DNA of 62,080 nt, from contig JAFRTL010000015.1 in assembly GCA_017427065.1 (NCBI GenBank), positions 1 to 62,080 of the forward strand, read 5' to 3'. The notes beneath the pieces were generated by a model. That model saw nothing but the letters and a program-made list of their open reading frames with translations, searched no databases and was not told the origin of the DNA. The DNA is from Bacteroidaceae bacterium (GTDB lineage Bacteria; Bacteroidota; Bacteroidia; Bacteroidales; Bacteroidaceae). How positions within the stretch are numbered: position 1 is the stretch's first letter; each line of letters opens with the position of its first letter. The position numbers were made by a program, and so were the translations under genes. This document shows positions 55,466 to 62,080 of the stretch, piece by piece.

Positions 55466-56506
55466 ATGACTTTGAAAGACAAGATCCTGGTTACAGGTGG
55501 AACAGGTTTTATTGGGTCACATACAGTTGTAGAACTTCAAAATGCAGGGTACGAAGTAGTCATTGTCGATAACTTAAGTAACTCTCGCGAAGAAGTTGTA
55601 GATAGTATAGAACAAATTACAGGAGAACGTCCTTCGTTCGAAAAAGTTGATTGTTTGGATAAGGAATCTCTAAAGAAAGTTTTTGAGGAATATGCGGGTA
55701 TCCGCGCCATCATTCATTTTGCGGCAAGCAAGGCTGTGGGAGAGTCGGTTCAGAAACCGTTGATGTATTATCGCAACAATCTGGGGTCGCTCTTGAATCT
55801 TCTAGACTTGATGCCACAATACGGAGTGGAAGGCATAGTGTTCTCTTCTTCTTGTACAGTATATGGTCAGCCAGATGTGCTTCCTGTTACAGAAAGAGCT
55901 CCGATAAAGAAAGCGGAGTCTCCTTATGGTAATACGAAGCAGATTTGTGAAGCTATCATTCAGGATGATGTGAAGTCAGGAGCACCTATCAGTGCCATTT
56001 TGCTGAGGTACTTCAATCCTATAGGAGCGCATCCATCAGGTTTGATAGGGGAGCTGCCAAACGGTGTACCACAGAATTTGGTACCATTCATCACGCAGAC
56101 AGCCATGGGCATCCGTGAGCAGTTGAGTGTATTTGGTGATGATTACGATACACCTGACGGTTCCTGTATTCGTGACTATATAAATGTGGTGGATTTAGCT
56201 AAGGCACATGTGCATGCCATAAGCCGCATACTTCAGAAGAAGCAGGAAGAACCTGTAGAGGTGTTCAATGTTGGAACAGGTCGTGGTCTTTCTGTGTTGG
56301 AGTTGGTACATGCTTTTGAGGCATCCACAGGCGTGAAGCTTAATTACAAAATTGCTGGTCGTCGTGCTGGTGATATTGTAAAAGTTTGGGCAGATCCGAA
56401 GAAAGCCAATGAGGTTTTAGGATGGCATGCTGAGGAAACCATTGAGGATACATTGCGAAGCGCATGGAAGTGGCAAGTACACTTGCGTGAAACAGGTATT
56501 CAATAA
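55466..56506 (+). CDS. galE: UDP-glucose 4-epimerase
   Basis: This 346-residue SDR enzyme interconverts UDP-glucose and UDP-galactose. The NAD-binding motif is VTGGTGFIGSHTVVEL. The catalytic Ser/Tyr region is SSSCTVYGQ, with YGNTK holding the Tyr-xxx-Lys. RYFNPIGAHPSG and the substrate block VFNVGTGRGLSVLEL are also present. The start at 55466 follows the promoter. It provides UDP-Gal or UDP-GalNAc for surface glycans. Confidence 0.93.
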   Translation: MTLKDKILVTGGTGFIGSHTVVELQNAGYEVVIVDNLSNSREEVVDSIEQITGERPSFEKVDCLDKESLKKVFEEYAGIRAIIHFAASKAVGESVQKPLMYYRNNLGSLLNLLDLMPQYGVEGIVFSSSCTVYGQPDVLPVTERAPIKKAESPYGNTKQICEAIIQDDVKSGAPISAILLRYFNPIGAHPSGLIGELPNGVPQNLVPFITQTAMGIREQLSVFGDDYDTPDGSCIRDYINVVDLAKAHVHAISRILQKKQEEPVEVFNVGTGRGLSVLELVHAFEASTGVKLNYKIAGRRAGDIVKVWADPKKANEVLGWHAEETIEDTLRSAWKWQVHLRETGIQ

Positions 56507-56668
56507 GTAAGAAGAGATTTATTTGATTAAGCTAATAAAAGATACAAGTTTTTATATTACCCTCATATCTTTCATTTGGTATGTGAATATAAAATGAGAG
56601 ATCTATACTCCCTAAGTATAAGGTAATTATAATAGTTTTGTCGTGTTTTATTTTGTGTTTGTGTTGTG
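56507..56668. other. Non-coding region after galE
   Basis: AT-rich, no coding frame supported. TAGTTTTG at 56633-56640 matches the -7 pattern without a -33 box at the right distance. Together with the terminator at 56669-56699 it could delimit a very short transcript, but the evidence is weak. Confidence 0.3.
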
Positions 56669-56699
56669 ATAGCTCCGTCGTGAGACGGGGCTATTTTTT
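56669..56699 (+). terminator. Intrinsic terminator downstream of galE
   Basis: ATAGCTCCGTC (56669-56679) pairs with GACGGGGCTAT (56684-56694) with one G-T pair. The loop is GTGA, followed by six T residues. Confidence 0.85.
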
Positions 56700-56716
56700 G
56701 TATCTGTACATCCATA

Positions 56717-56743
56717 AATAAAGGGGCTACATCAGAGCCCCTT
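56717..56743 (-). terminator. Terminator of the PfkB kinase gene
   Basis: AAGGGGCT (56721-56728) pairs with AGCCCCTT (56736-56743). On the minus strand it lies directly after the kinase stop and is followed by TTATTTAT. Confidence 0.75.
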
Positions 56744-56748
56744 CTTTA

Positions 56749-57678
56749 TTACTTGGAAGATCCAAACTTTAAATTAGTAACCAATTTTTCCAGCGAATTA
56801 CTGCTGTTCATGATCTGTCTTATGGCCTGTTCGCTGCCATTGAAAGGACCATATCCTTGCAGTTTGATGGTACACATGGCAGCTGCAAAACAACCTGCCT
56901 CATAGACTGGGGCACCTTTACTGCGTTGATAAAGGTAACCTACCATATATGTATCTCCACACCCTGTTGCATCCACTACGTTGATGGTAGGGAAAGCTGG
57001 GATTTCAATGAATTCGCCTTTCGTATAGACCAAAGAGCCTTCTTCATCAAAGGTCAGCACAACTTCTTTGACGCCCCAATCTGCCAGCATTAAGGCGGCT
57101 TCGTGTGGTTCGTCACATCCCGTAATGGTCAGCATCTCGTCACGATTGGCCTTCAGCGTATGAATGTAACGTAAAGCAACCAACTTGTCTTTCCAATCGA
57201 TGGCATGCACCTCTTCGCCCTTCACTTCACGGAGAAATCCCTGCACATCCACAGATACCTTTCCTCTAGAAGCCAATGCCTGAATGACCTCTAAGGAGAA
57301 ATCCGTTTGCAGCAGACTCCCCAGATGTATTATCTCGGCATCTACATCTTTCAGCATTTCCAAAGTGAAAGGAGCAGCCATTGCAGTCACGCGTTGGGTG
57401 CGGTTGCTCTGATTGATACTGTGATAGATGTTCTCGAAGCAAACCGAATGCTCACACAAATGACATTCTACAGCGATGCCTGTTTGTCGTATGTCCTCCA
57501 CTGCTGGCATTCCCTCATCACCCACAGCTGTGACTAATTGAAACTCTGAGACATCCAATCGACTCAAGGCTTTGGCAAAATAGTATGCCGTTCCCCCAGG
57601 CATTTCCACCACGTTGTTGGGTGTCACCACTTTATCCTGTGTGATATGTCCTATGCAGCAAAGTTTGTATTTTTTCAT
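56749..57678 (-). CDS. PfkB-family carbohydrate kinase
   Basis: This 309-residue ribokinase-fold kinase has an N-terminal GGTAYYFAKALSRL glycine motif, LKANRDEM in the middle and the catalytic/anion-hole block VDATGCGDTYMVGY. The last has Cys in place of the second Ala of the usual DTxGAGD. The phosphate acceptor could be a sugar, nucleoside or inositol; the sequence does not decide. Its promoter (-7 TATCTTTG on the minus strand, 57712-57705) overlaps the palindrome shared with the divergent metal ATPase. Confidence 0.85.
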   Translation of the reverse strand: MKKYKLCCIGHITQDKVVTPNNVVEMPGGTAYYFAKALSRLDVSEFQLVTAVGDEGMPAVEDIRQTGIAVECHLCEHSVCFENIYHSINQSNRTQRVTAMAAPFTLEMLKDVDAEIIHLGSLLQTDFSLEVIQALASRGKVSVDVQGFLREVKGEEVHAIDWKDKLVALRYIHTLKANRDEMLTITGCDEPHEAALMLADWGVKEVVLTFDEEGSLVYTKGEFIEIPAFPTINVVDATGCGDTYMVGYLYQRSKGAPVYEAGCFAAAMCTIKLQGYGPFNGSEQAIRQIMNSSNSLEKLVTNLKFGSSK

Positions 57679-57730
57679 AATTCCAATACCATTTATTTAG
57701 CATGCAAAGATAATAATACCCAGTGAACTT

Positions 57731-57745
57731 TGCAACTTAGTTGCA
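57731..57745. promoter_or_regulatory. 15-bp palindromic operator between the PfkB and metal ATPase genes
   Basis: TGCAACTTAGTTGCA is a perfect 7-1-7 palindrome. It covers the probable -33 element of the PfkB gene (CAA at 57733-57735, 20 bases from its -7 box). It lies 12 bases upstream of the ATPase -7 box TACCTTTG (57758-57765). The 7-1-7 form is like Fur-family boxes, and the ATPase is a metal exporter, so a metal-sensing repressor or activator is likely (inference). Confidence 0.6.
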
Positions 57746-57791
57746 TGAAGAACTTCCTACCTTTGCATCAGTAAAACAAAAAGAGTTAGTT

Positions 57792-59741
57792 ATGTCACAT
57801 CCTCATCATCACGAAGAATCCCACGAGTGTTGCCATGATCATCATCATGAGCATCATCCCGAGGGAGGACTGCATCAGAAATTAGGACTGATTATCTCTA
57901 GTGCCGTACTACTGTTAGCAGCCGTACTGATAGAGCATACTTTCAACCTCCCGACTTGGCAATTGTTGCTGATCTATCTGATACCATACTTACTGATAGG
58001 CTATGATACACTGAAAGAAGCTGCAGAAGGCTTGCTGCATGGCGATGCGTTCAACGAGCATTTCCTGATGTCTGTCGCTACCATTGGGGCCCTGTGTATA
58101 GGTTTCCTGCCAGGGGCAGCCACACAGTTTCCAGAAGCCGTATTTGTGATGCTCTTCTTTCAAGTGGGCGAACTCTTTGAAGGCTATGCCGAAGGAAAAA
58201 GCAAGGAGAGCATTTCGCACTTGATGGATATTCGTCCCGATGTGGCGAATGTGGAACGCAATGGTCAGGTGCTTGTGGTCAATCCCGAACAAGTGTCGAT
58301 TGGAGAGACTATTATCATTCGCCCTGGTGAGAAGGTTCCTCTCGATGGCGTGGTGATAGAGGGTGAAACCTCGCTGAATACCGTGGCTCTTACGGGTGAA
58401 AGTCTGCCTCGTGCAATTACGGTGGGTGATGAGGTGATTTCTGGTTGTGTGAACATCCTGGGAGTGGTGCGAGTGCGTACCACCAAGGATTTTGGTGAAA
58501 GCACTGCTTCAAAGATCATTCGTCTGGTACAGGATGCAGGCGAGCATAAATCTAAGAGTGAGGCGTTTATCACACGCTTTGCACGAATCTACACGCCGAT
58601 TGTCGTATTGGCAGCTGTGTTGCTTGCTTTTCTTCCGCCGTTATTGTCAGGCCATTTCGCTGATACCTTTGCCACCTGGCTCTATCGGGCCTTGATGTTC
58701 CTCGTGGTTTCTTGTCCTTGTGCGCTGGTCATTAGCGTTCCCCTCACATTCTTTGGTGGCATAGGTGGCGCTTCGCGACATGGTATTTTGGTAAAAGGTG
58801 CCAACTATCTGGATGTGTTGTCAAAGGTACGTACGGTGGTGTTCGACAAGACGGGTACTCTTACGCACGGACAGTTTGCTGTTGAGGCAGTTCATCCCGA
58901 CCAGTTTGATGAACACCAGTTGCTTCATCTCGCTGCGCATGTAGAACATTTTTCCACGCATCCAATAGGAGCAGCTTTGCGCGATGCCTTTCCTGAGGAA
59001 GCTACCGATGGCTGTCGTGTGACTGAAGTTGAGGAAGTGGCAGGACAGGGAATTCGTGCGCGGGTAGGAGAGCAGTTGGTTTGCGTTGGCAATGAGAAGA
59101 TGATGGAGGCTATAGGCGCCCAATGGCATGACTGTACGCATGTGGGGACCATTATCCATGTGGCAGTGGATGGTGTTTATGCTGGTCATATCGTGATAAA
59201 CGATCGTATCAAGGAGGATAGCGCCTCTGCCATTGCTTCTTTGGGAGAATTAGGTGTAGATCGTCTTGTGATGCTGACAGGCGATAGGAAAGCGGTAGCT
59301 GACGATGTGGCAAAGAAGCTTGGACTTTCTGAATACCATGCGGAGCTGTTGCCTACTGATAAGGTGGCATTGGTAGAGCAATATGCTAGTGCGCACAAAG
59401 ATGGATTTATGGCGTTTGTAGGCGATGGTATCAACGATGCTCCTGTGTTGGCACGTGCCGATGTGGGACTTGCGATGGGAGGCTTGGGAAGTGATGCCGC
59501 CATCGAGGCTGCCGATGTGGTACTGATGGACGACAAACCTTCTAAGATAGCTTTGGCTATCAGAATCGCCCGCCGCACGTTGGCCATTGCCCGTCAGAAT
59601 GTATGGTTTGCCATTGGTGTGAAGATCGCTGTACTCTTGTTGGCAGCTTTTGGCATTGCTACCATGTGGATGGCAGTCTTTGCCGATGTGGGTGTCACTG
59701 TCTTGGCAGTGCTCAATGCCATGAGGGCATTGCGAGTGTAA
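57792..59741 (+). CDS. Heavy-metal translocating P1B-type ATPase (Zn/Cd or Fe exporter)
   Basis: This protein has 649 residues from the ATG at 57792. The N-terminus is His-rich (about 10 His in the first 25 residues, plus a Cys pair) in place of a classical HMA domain. Later motifs are the actuator block TLTGESLPR, the transport motif SCPCALVIS, the phosphorylation site DKTGTLTHG, the family HP motif STHPIGAAL and the hinge GDGINDAPVLARADVGLAMG. CPC plus a His-rich tail points to zinc/cadmium or ferrous iron export. An earlier in-frame start at 57741 overlaps the promoter, so it is rejected. Confidence 0.92.
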   Translation: MSHPHHHEESHECCHDHHHEHHPEGGLHQKLGLIISSAVLLLAAVLIEHTFNLPTWQLLLIYLIPYLLIGYDTLKEAAEGLLHGDAFNEHFLMSVATIGALCIGFLPGAATQFPEAVFVMLFFQVGELFEGYAEGKSKESISHLMDIRPDVANVERNGQVLVVNPEQVSIGETIIIRPGEKVPLDGVVIEGETSLNTVALTGESLPRAITVGDEVISGCVNILGVVRVRTTKDFGESTASKIIRLVQDAGEHKSKSEAFITRFARIYTPIVVLAAVLLAFLPPLLSGHFADTFATWLYRALMFLVVSCPCALVISVPLTFFGGIGGASRHGILVKGANYLDVLSKVRTVVFDKTGTLTHGQFAVEAVHPDQFDEHQLLHLAAHVEHFSTHPIGAALRDAFPEEATDGCRVTEVEEVAGQGIRARVGEQLVCVGNEKMMEAIGAQWHDCTHVGTIIHVAVDGVYAGHIVINDRIKEDSASAIASLGELGVDRLVMLTGDRKAVADDVAKKLGLSEYHAELLPTDKVALVEQYASAHKDGFMAFVGDGINDAPVLARADVGLAMGGLGSDAAIEAADVVLMDDKPSKIALAIRIARRTLAIARQNVWFAIGVKIAVLLLAAFGIATMWMAVFADVGVTVLAVLNAMRALRV

Positions 59742-59760
59742 AGAATTCTTCCTATCTTTG
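59730..59760 (+). promoter_or_regulatory. Promoter of the split lysO pair
   Basis: TTG (59730-59732, inside the end of the ATPase gene), N20, TATCTTTG (59753-59760), 30 bases before the ATG at 59791. Confidence 0.65.
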
Positions 59761-59790
59761 CACCTTAGAAGAACCCAACGAATACAAATT

Positions 59791-60096
59791 ATGCTGAAAG
59801 TCATACTGGTGATGATAAGTGGCATGTTGGTGGGCTATGCCTTCCGCCGCTTCTATAAAATGTCTGATACTGCAGAGAAACGCCTTGTCGATGGGATAGG
59901 AAGTTTCTTGAAACTCACTATCTGGTTATTGTTATTCGTCTTAGGTGTGCAGGTTGGTAGTGACGAACATATCATGTCGAGCCTCCACACTTTAGGATTA
60001 GAGGCACTGGTGATTGGCCTATTGGCTACTTTTGGAAGCTGCATAGGGGCTTGGCTGCTTTGGCGTTATGTCTCGCGGAAAGGAGGACAAGCATGA
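59791..60096 (+). CDS. LysO-like lysine exporter, N-terminal half
   Basis: This 101-residue protein has three membrane helices (about 2-18, 37-58 and 70-92). It corresponds to the first third of LysO/YbjE (DUF340), with LFVLGVQVGSDEHI as the family block. The start at 59791 is supported by the promoter. It overlaps the second half by 4 bases (ATGA). Together the two chains have 299 residues, close to single-chain LysO. Confidence 0.8.
   Translation: MLKVILVMISGMLVGYAFRRFYKMSDTAEKRLVDGIGSFLKLTIWLLLFVLGVQVGSDEHIMSSLHTLGLEALVIGLLATFGSCIGAWLLWRYVSRKGGQA
60081..60086 (+). promoter_or_regulatory. Strong ribosome-binding site of the second lysO gene
   Basis: AGGAGG lies six bases before the ATG at 60093, inside the last codons of the first half. 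Such a site is uncommon in this genome region and supports separate initiation of the second chain. Confidence 0.55.
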
Positions 60097-60689
60097 AAGG
60101 CAGTTTCATCATCGTAGGCTTTTTCCTCATGGGCGTGTTTTGTGGTGTGACACATCTTTTGCCAACTTGGATTACCGACTATAATTTCTATGTGCTCTGC
60201 GTCTTACTCTTTGCGGTGGGACTGACTGTGGGAACAGATGCAGGTATCGTGCAGCGTTTCCGTGCCTTGAATCCTCGTTTGGCATGGCTACCTTTCTGCT
60301 CCATCTTAGGAACATTGGCAGGTAGCATAGTGGCGTGGCTGCTGTTTTCTGGCAGAACCTTACCCCATGTGATGGCAGTTGGCTCTGGCTTTGGCTACTA
60401 TTCCCTTTCTAGCATTCTGATTACAGAATACGAAGGCATAGAATTGGGCACAGTGGCATTGTTGGCCAACATCATCCGTGAGATTTTCACCCTTTTGGCA
60501 GCCCCGTTGTTAGTGCGTTTCTTTGGCACTTTAGCACCCATTGCAGCAGGTGGTGCCACTGCAATGGACACCACGTTGCCCATTATCACCCAGACCGCGG
60601 GACGAGAGTATGTGCCCGTCTCCATCTATTGCGGCTTCGTCACCGATTTCAGCGTTCCATTCCTGGTAACTTTGTTCTGTTCGTTGTGA
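60093..60689 (+). CDS. LysO-like lysine exporter, C-terminal part
   Basis: This 198-residue membrane protein has about six helices. It matches the larger C-terminal part of LysO (AVGLTVGTDAGIVQ, GSGFGYYSLSSILI, AAGGATAMDTTLPIITQ), which exports lysine and toxic analogues. The ATG at 60093 overlaps the stop of the first half, and a strong AGGAGG site precedes it. Confidence 0.85.
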   Translation: MKGSFIIVGFFLMGVFCGVTHLLPTWITDYNFYVLCVLLFAVGLTVGTDAGIVQRFRALNPRLAWLPFCSILGTLAGSIVAWLLFSGRTLPHVMAVGSGFGYYSLSSILITEYEGIELGTVALLANIIREIFTLLAAPLLVRFFGTLAPIAAGGATAMDTTLPIITQTAGREYVPVSIYCGFVTDFSVPFLVTLFCSL

Positions 60690-60729
60690 TGAATGTGCCG
60701 ATTATGTGTTACAAATAAGTTCTGTTTAT

Positions 60730-60760
60730 TTTGATTTCTCGAAACGAATATTTATTTTTG
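60730..60760 (+). promoter_or_regulatory. Promoter of the mntA-hepT pair
   Basis: TTTG (60730-60733), 19 bases, TATTTTTG (60753-60760), a full consensus match, 28 bases before the ATG. Confidence 0.75.
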
Positions 60761-60788
60761 TCGTGTTTATATGAGATATTGATAGAAG

Positions 60789-61088
60789 ATGACGTTGTTA
60801 GATCGTAACATATTACAGATTAATAACCTATGTGAGAAACATCAGGTAGATAATCTTTTTGTGTTTGGCTCTATTCTTACAGACAGATTCAATGATGAGA
60901 GTGACATTGATTTTGTAGTAGATTTCAAAGATATAGAATTGTCTAATTACGTCAACAATTACATAGATTTTAAAGATTCATTACAAAATCTATTAGGTAG
61001 GAAAATTGATTTGTTGGAAGATAAGGCAATCAAAAATCCTATTTTAAGACGAAATATAGACCGAACAAAACTGCAAATTTATGGATGA
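60789..61088 (+). CDS. mntA: MntA-type nucleotidyltransferase antitoxin
   Basis: This 99-residue minimal nucleotidyltransferase has GSILTDRFNDESDIDF, the GSx10DxD active-site motif, and a further Asp in GRKIDLLE. Type VII antitoxins of this family AMPylate a tyrosine of the HepT toxin. It overlaps the HepT gene by 8 bases. The A+T content is higher than in the neighbours, which fits recent transfer. Confidence 0.9.
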   Translation: MTLLDRNILQINNLCEKHQVDNLFVFGSILTDRFNDESDIDFVVDFKDIELSNYVNNYIDFKDSLQNLLGRKIDLLEDKAIKNPILRRNIDRTKLQIYG

Positions 61089-61418
61089 GAGAATTGAAAA
61101 GCATCTTTATGATGTATTGAATGCTGCAAATGAAGTAGAAGAGTTTTTTGAGGGCAAACCTAAAATCTATGAAGATTTCTGTAATAGCCGACTTCTTCAA
61201 AGAGCTGTAGAGCGTAATGTGGAAATTATGGGTGAGGCTATCAATAGAATCCTTAAAATAGATAATAGTTTTCAACTCCCAAATTCTAAAGCAATTATCA
61301 ATACAAGGAACCGTGTGATTCATGGTTACGATAGTGTAACCACAGATTTCTTTGGGGATTGGTTATTATTCATATTCCTGCTATGAAAGCTGACGTTGAG
61401 AAGTTGTTATCGTTTTAA
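61081..61418 (+). pseudogene. hepT: HepT-type toxin with an apparent frameshift
   Basis: The first frame (61081-61386) encodes a HEPN toxin with the R-x4-H-x-Y motif RNRVIHGY, then ends abruptly in DFFGDWLLFIFLL. The other frame just downstream reads LVIIHIPAMKADVEKLLSF to a stop at 61416-61418, which fits the usual HepT C-terminus. Adding one base near 61351 (in GATTTCTTTGGGG) joins the two. So this is either a natural single-base deletion or a sequence error. The catalytic motif is upstream of the break. The intact chain would have about 112 residues. Confidence 0.75.
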
Positions 61419-61736
61419 TGGAAAGTTGGGAGTACGTTTCCCACTTTTTTCTATAGTTTACAATTTTGATTGCATTCTTTCTTCCGCTCCTTCTTCCACC
61501 AAATTCTGAATAATAATAATCTATCTGAGTTTAGCGGAAGAAGAATCTTTCAAAAAGAAATTATTTACCAAAAGTCGGAGTGTTTTTCAGAAACACAAGG
61601 AGTTGTCGCGGAAATATCCAGCATTATAGTAAGTATTATTGAAGTATTTTGGTGATAACGCTGGACATTTCCGCGAAAATTGCTTGCATTTTCTGGATCA
61701 TACTTGATGTATGGCCTACTGATACGTTATCTCCCT
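61419..61736. other. Non-coding region with an inverted repeat
   Basis: No gene recognised. A 61-codon open frame at 61470-61655 has no family features. CGCGGAAATATCCAGC (61607-61622) and GCTGGACATTTCCGCG (61660-61675) form an inverted repeat with 15 of 16 matches and a 37-base spacer. A smaller one is GTGTTT (61580-61585) with AAACAC (61591-61596). Confidence 0.5.
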
Positions 61737-61825
61737 GCTCAGTCACCGTTAGGACTTAGCTCAGTCATCGTTAGGATTTAGCTCAGTCAAGGTTAAGACT
61801 TAACTCAGTCATCAGTGTGACTGAG
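61737..61825. repeat. 22-bp tandem repeat ending in a hairpin
   Basis: Three near-identical 22-base units begin with GCTCAGTCA at 61737, 61759 and 61781. A degenerate fourth starts at 61803. The fourth merges into CTCAGTCA-N6-TGACTGAG (61804-61825), an 8-bp-stem hairpin. There is no spacer between units, so this is not CRISPR. Confidence 0.8.
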
Positions 61826-61886
61826 CATGAAGGTATTAATACTAATTATTGAAAGATCCCTATTCTTCAAGCGAAAAATGCAAAAA

Positions 61887-62046
61887 ACACCTCACACCTC
61901 ACCTTTTTCGAATTAGCGAATGATTTATATGTGCTCCCAAGGGTGAGGTGTTGAAATGACACCTCACCACTCCTCACCCTTACAACTATGGAAAGACCTT
62001 CATGAAGGTGAGGTGTGGTGAGGAGTGCTCGAAACACCTCACCGCT
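61887..62046. repeat. Cluster of direct and inverted ACACCTCACC/GGTGAGGTGT words
   Basis: ACACCTCAC(A)CC occurs at 61887-61903, 61959-61978 and 62034-62043. The inverted form GGTGAGGTGT occurs at 61942-61951 and 62008-62017, with a GGTGAGGAGT variant following it at 62018. Neighbouring copies can pair into long hairpins. The weak open frame across it on the minus strand (61867-62055) has no support as a gene. The rest of the region to the window edge holds nothing else recognisable. Confidence 0.65.
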
Positions 62047-62080
62047 ACATCGCATTGATAATCAGCATTTTAAATGCCAA

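Noticed and set aside
61737-61825. CRISPR array
   Set aside because: The 22-base units are directly adjacent with no unique spacers, and no cas genes are present.
61867-62055. 62-codon open frame on the minus strand at the right end
   Set aside because: It is made largely of the GGTGAGGTGT inverted repeats, with no start context or domain.

Overview
The window looks like a chromosomal segment of a Bacteroidota bacterium of the order Bacteroidales, most likely Prevotellaceae-like (inference, no search run). The grounds are the repeated promoter pattern TTG/TTTG-N19/20-TAnnTTTG, the near absence of Shine-Dalgarno sequences, and lineage-typical genes and neighbourhoods: BamD-like lipoprotein, Rpb6-like omega and DUF4293; DUF3078; an RseC-rnfBCDGEA cluster; and FtsX permeases fused into double units. 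No rRNA, tRNA, CRISPR array, prophage or complete insertion sequence was recognised.

Layout. Positions 1-582 are non-coding apart from a 50-codon exonuclease remnant. Positions 583-21160, all on the minus strand, form one functional block: an NtrC-type response regulator and a minimal histidine kinase, then a TolC-type channel, an HlyD/MacA-type adaptor, one LolD/MacB-type ATPase, six large FtsX/MacB permeases and one small exported protein. A near-perfect sigma-54 promoter precedes the tolC gene. A second one precedes the regulator gene, with paired palindromes upstream of it. This points to a self-regulated, sigma-54-controlled export or envelope-stress system, and it is the most interesting feature of the window.

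Positions 21145-31336 carry mostly housekeeping genes: a metallophosphoesterase, a stand-alone methionine synthase reactivation domain, dihydroorotase, a polyprenol-phosphate glycosyltransferase and Mfd on the plus strand. A two-gene glycan salvage unit follows (GH109-like lipoprotein plus NahK-like sugar 1-kinase). Positions 31476-38510 on the plus strand carry PBP1A, a FolK-like/KdsB fusion, an M16 homologue without the zinc motif, a MORN-repeat protein and a NusG-like protein. Then come prs and uvrB (minus), bamD-like/omega/DUF4293 (plus), two secreted esterases in convergent orientation, yidC (minus) and a DUF3078 outer-membrane protein (plus).

Positions 49227-55383 are an rseC-rnfBCDGEA operon with an unusually long RnfB, followed by galE. 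A PfkB kinase and a CPx-type metal ATPase diverge around a 15-bp palindrome. A split LysO lysine exporter and a MntA-HepT toxin-antitoxin pair follow; the HepT frame appears broken by one base. The last 650 bp hold no convincing gene but contain several direct and inverted repeats. Short heptad tandem repeats occupy several intergenic gaps across the window.
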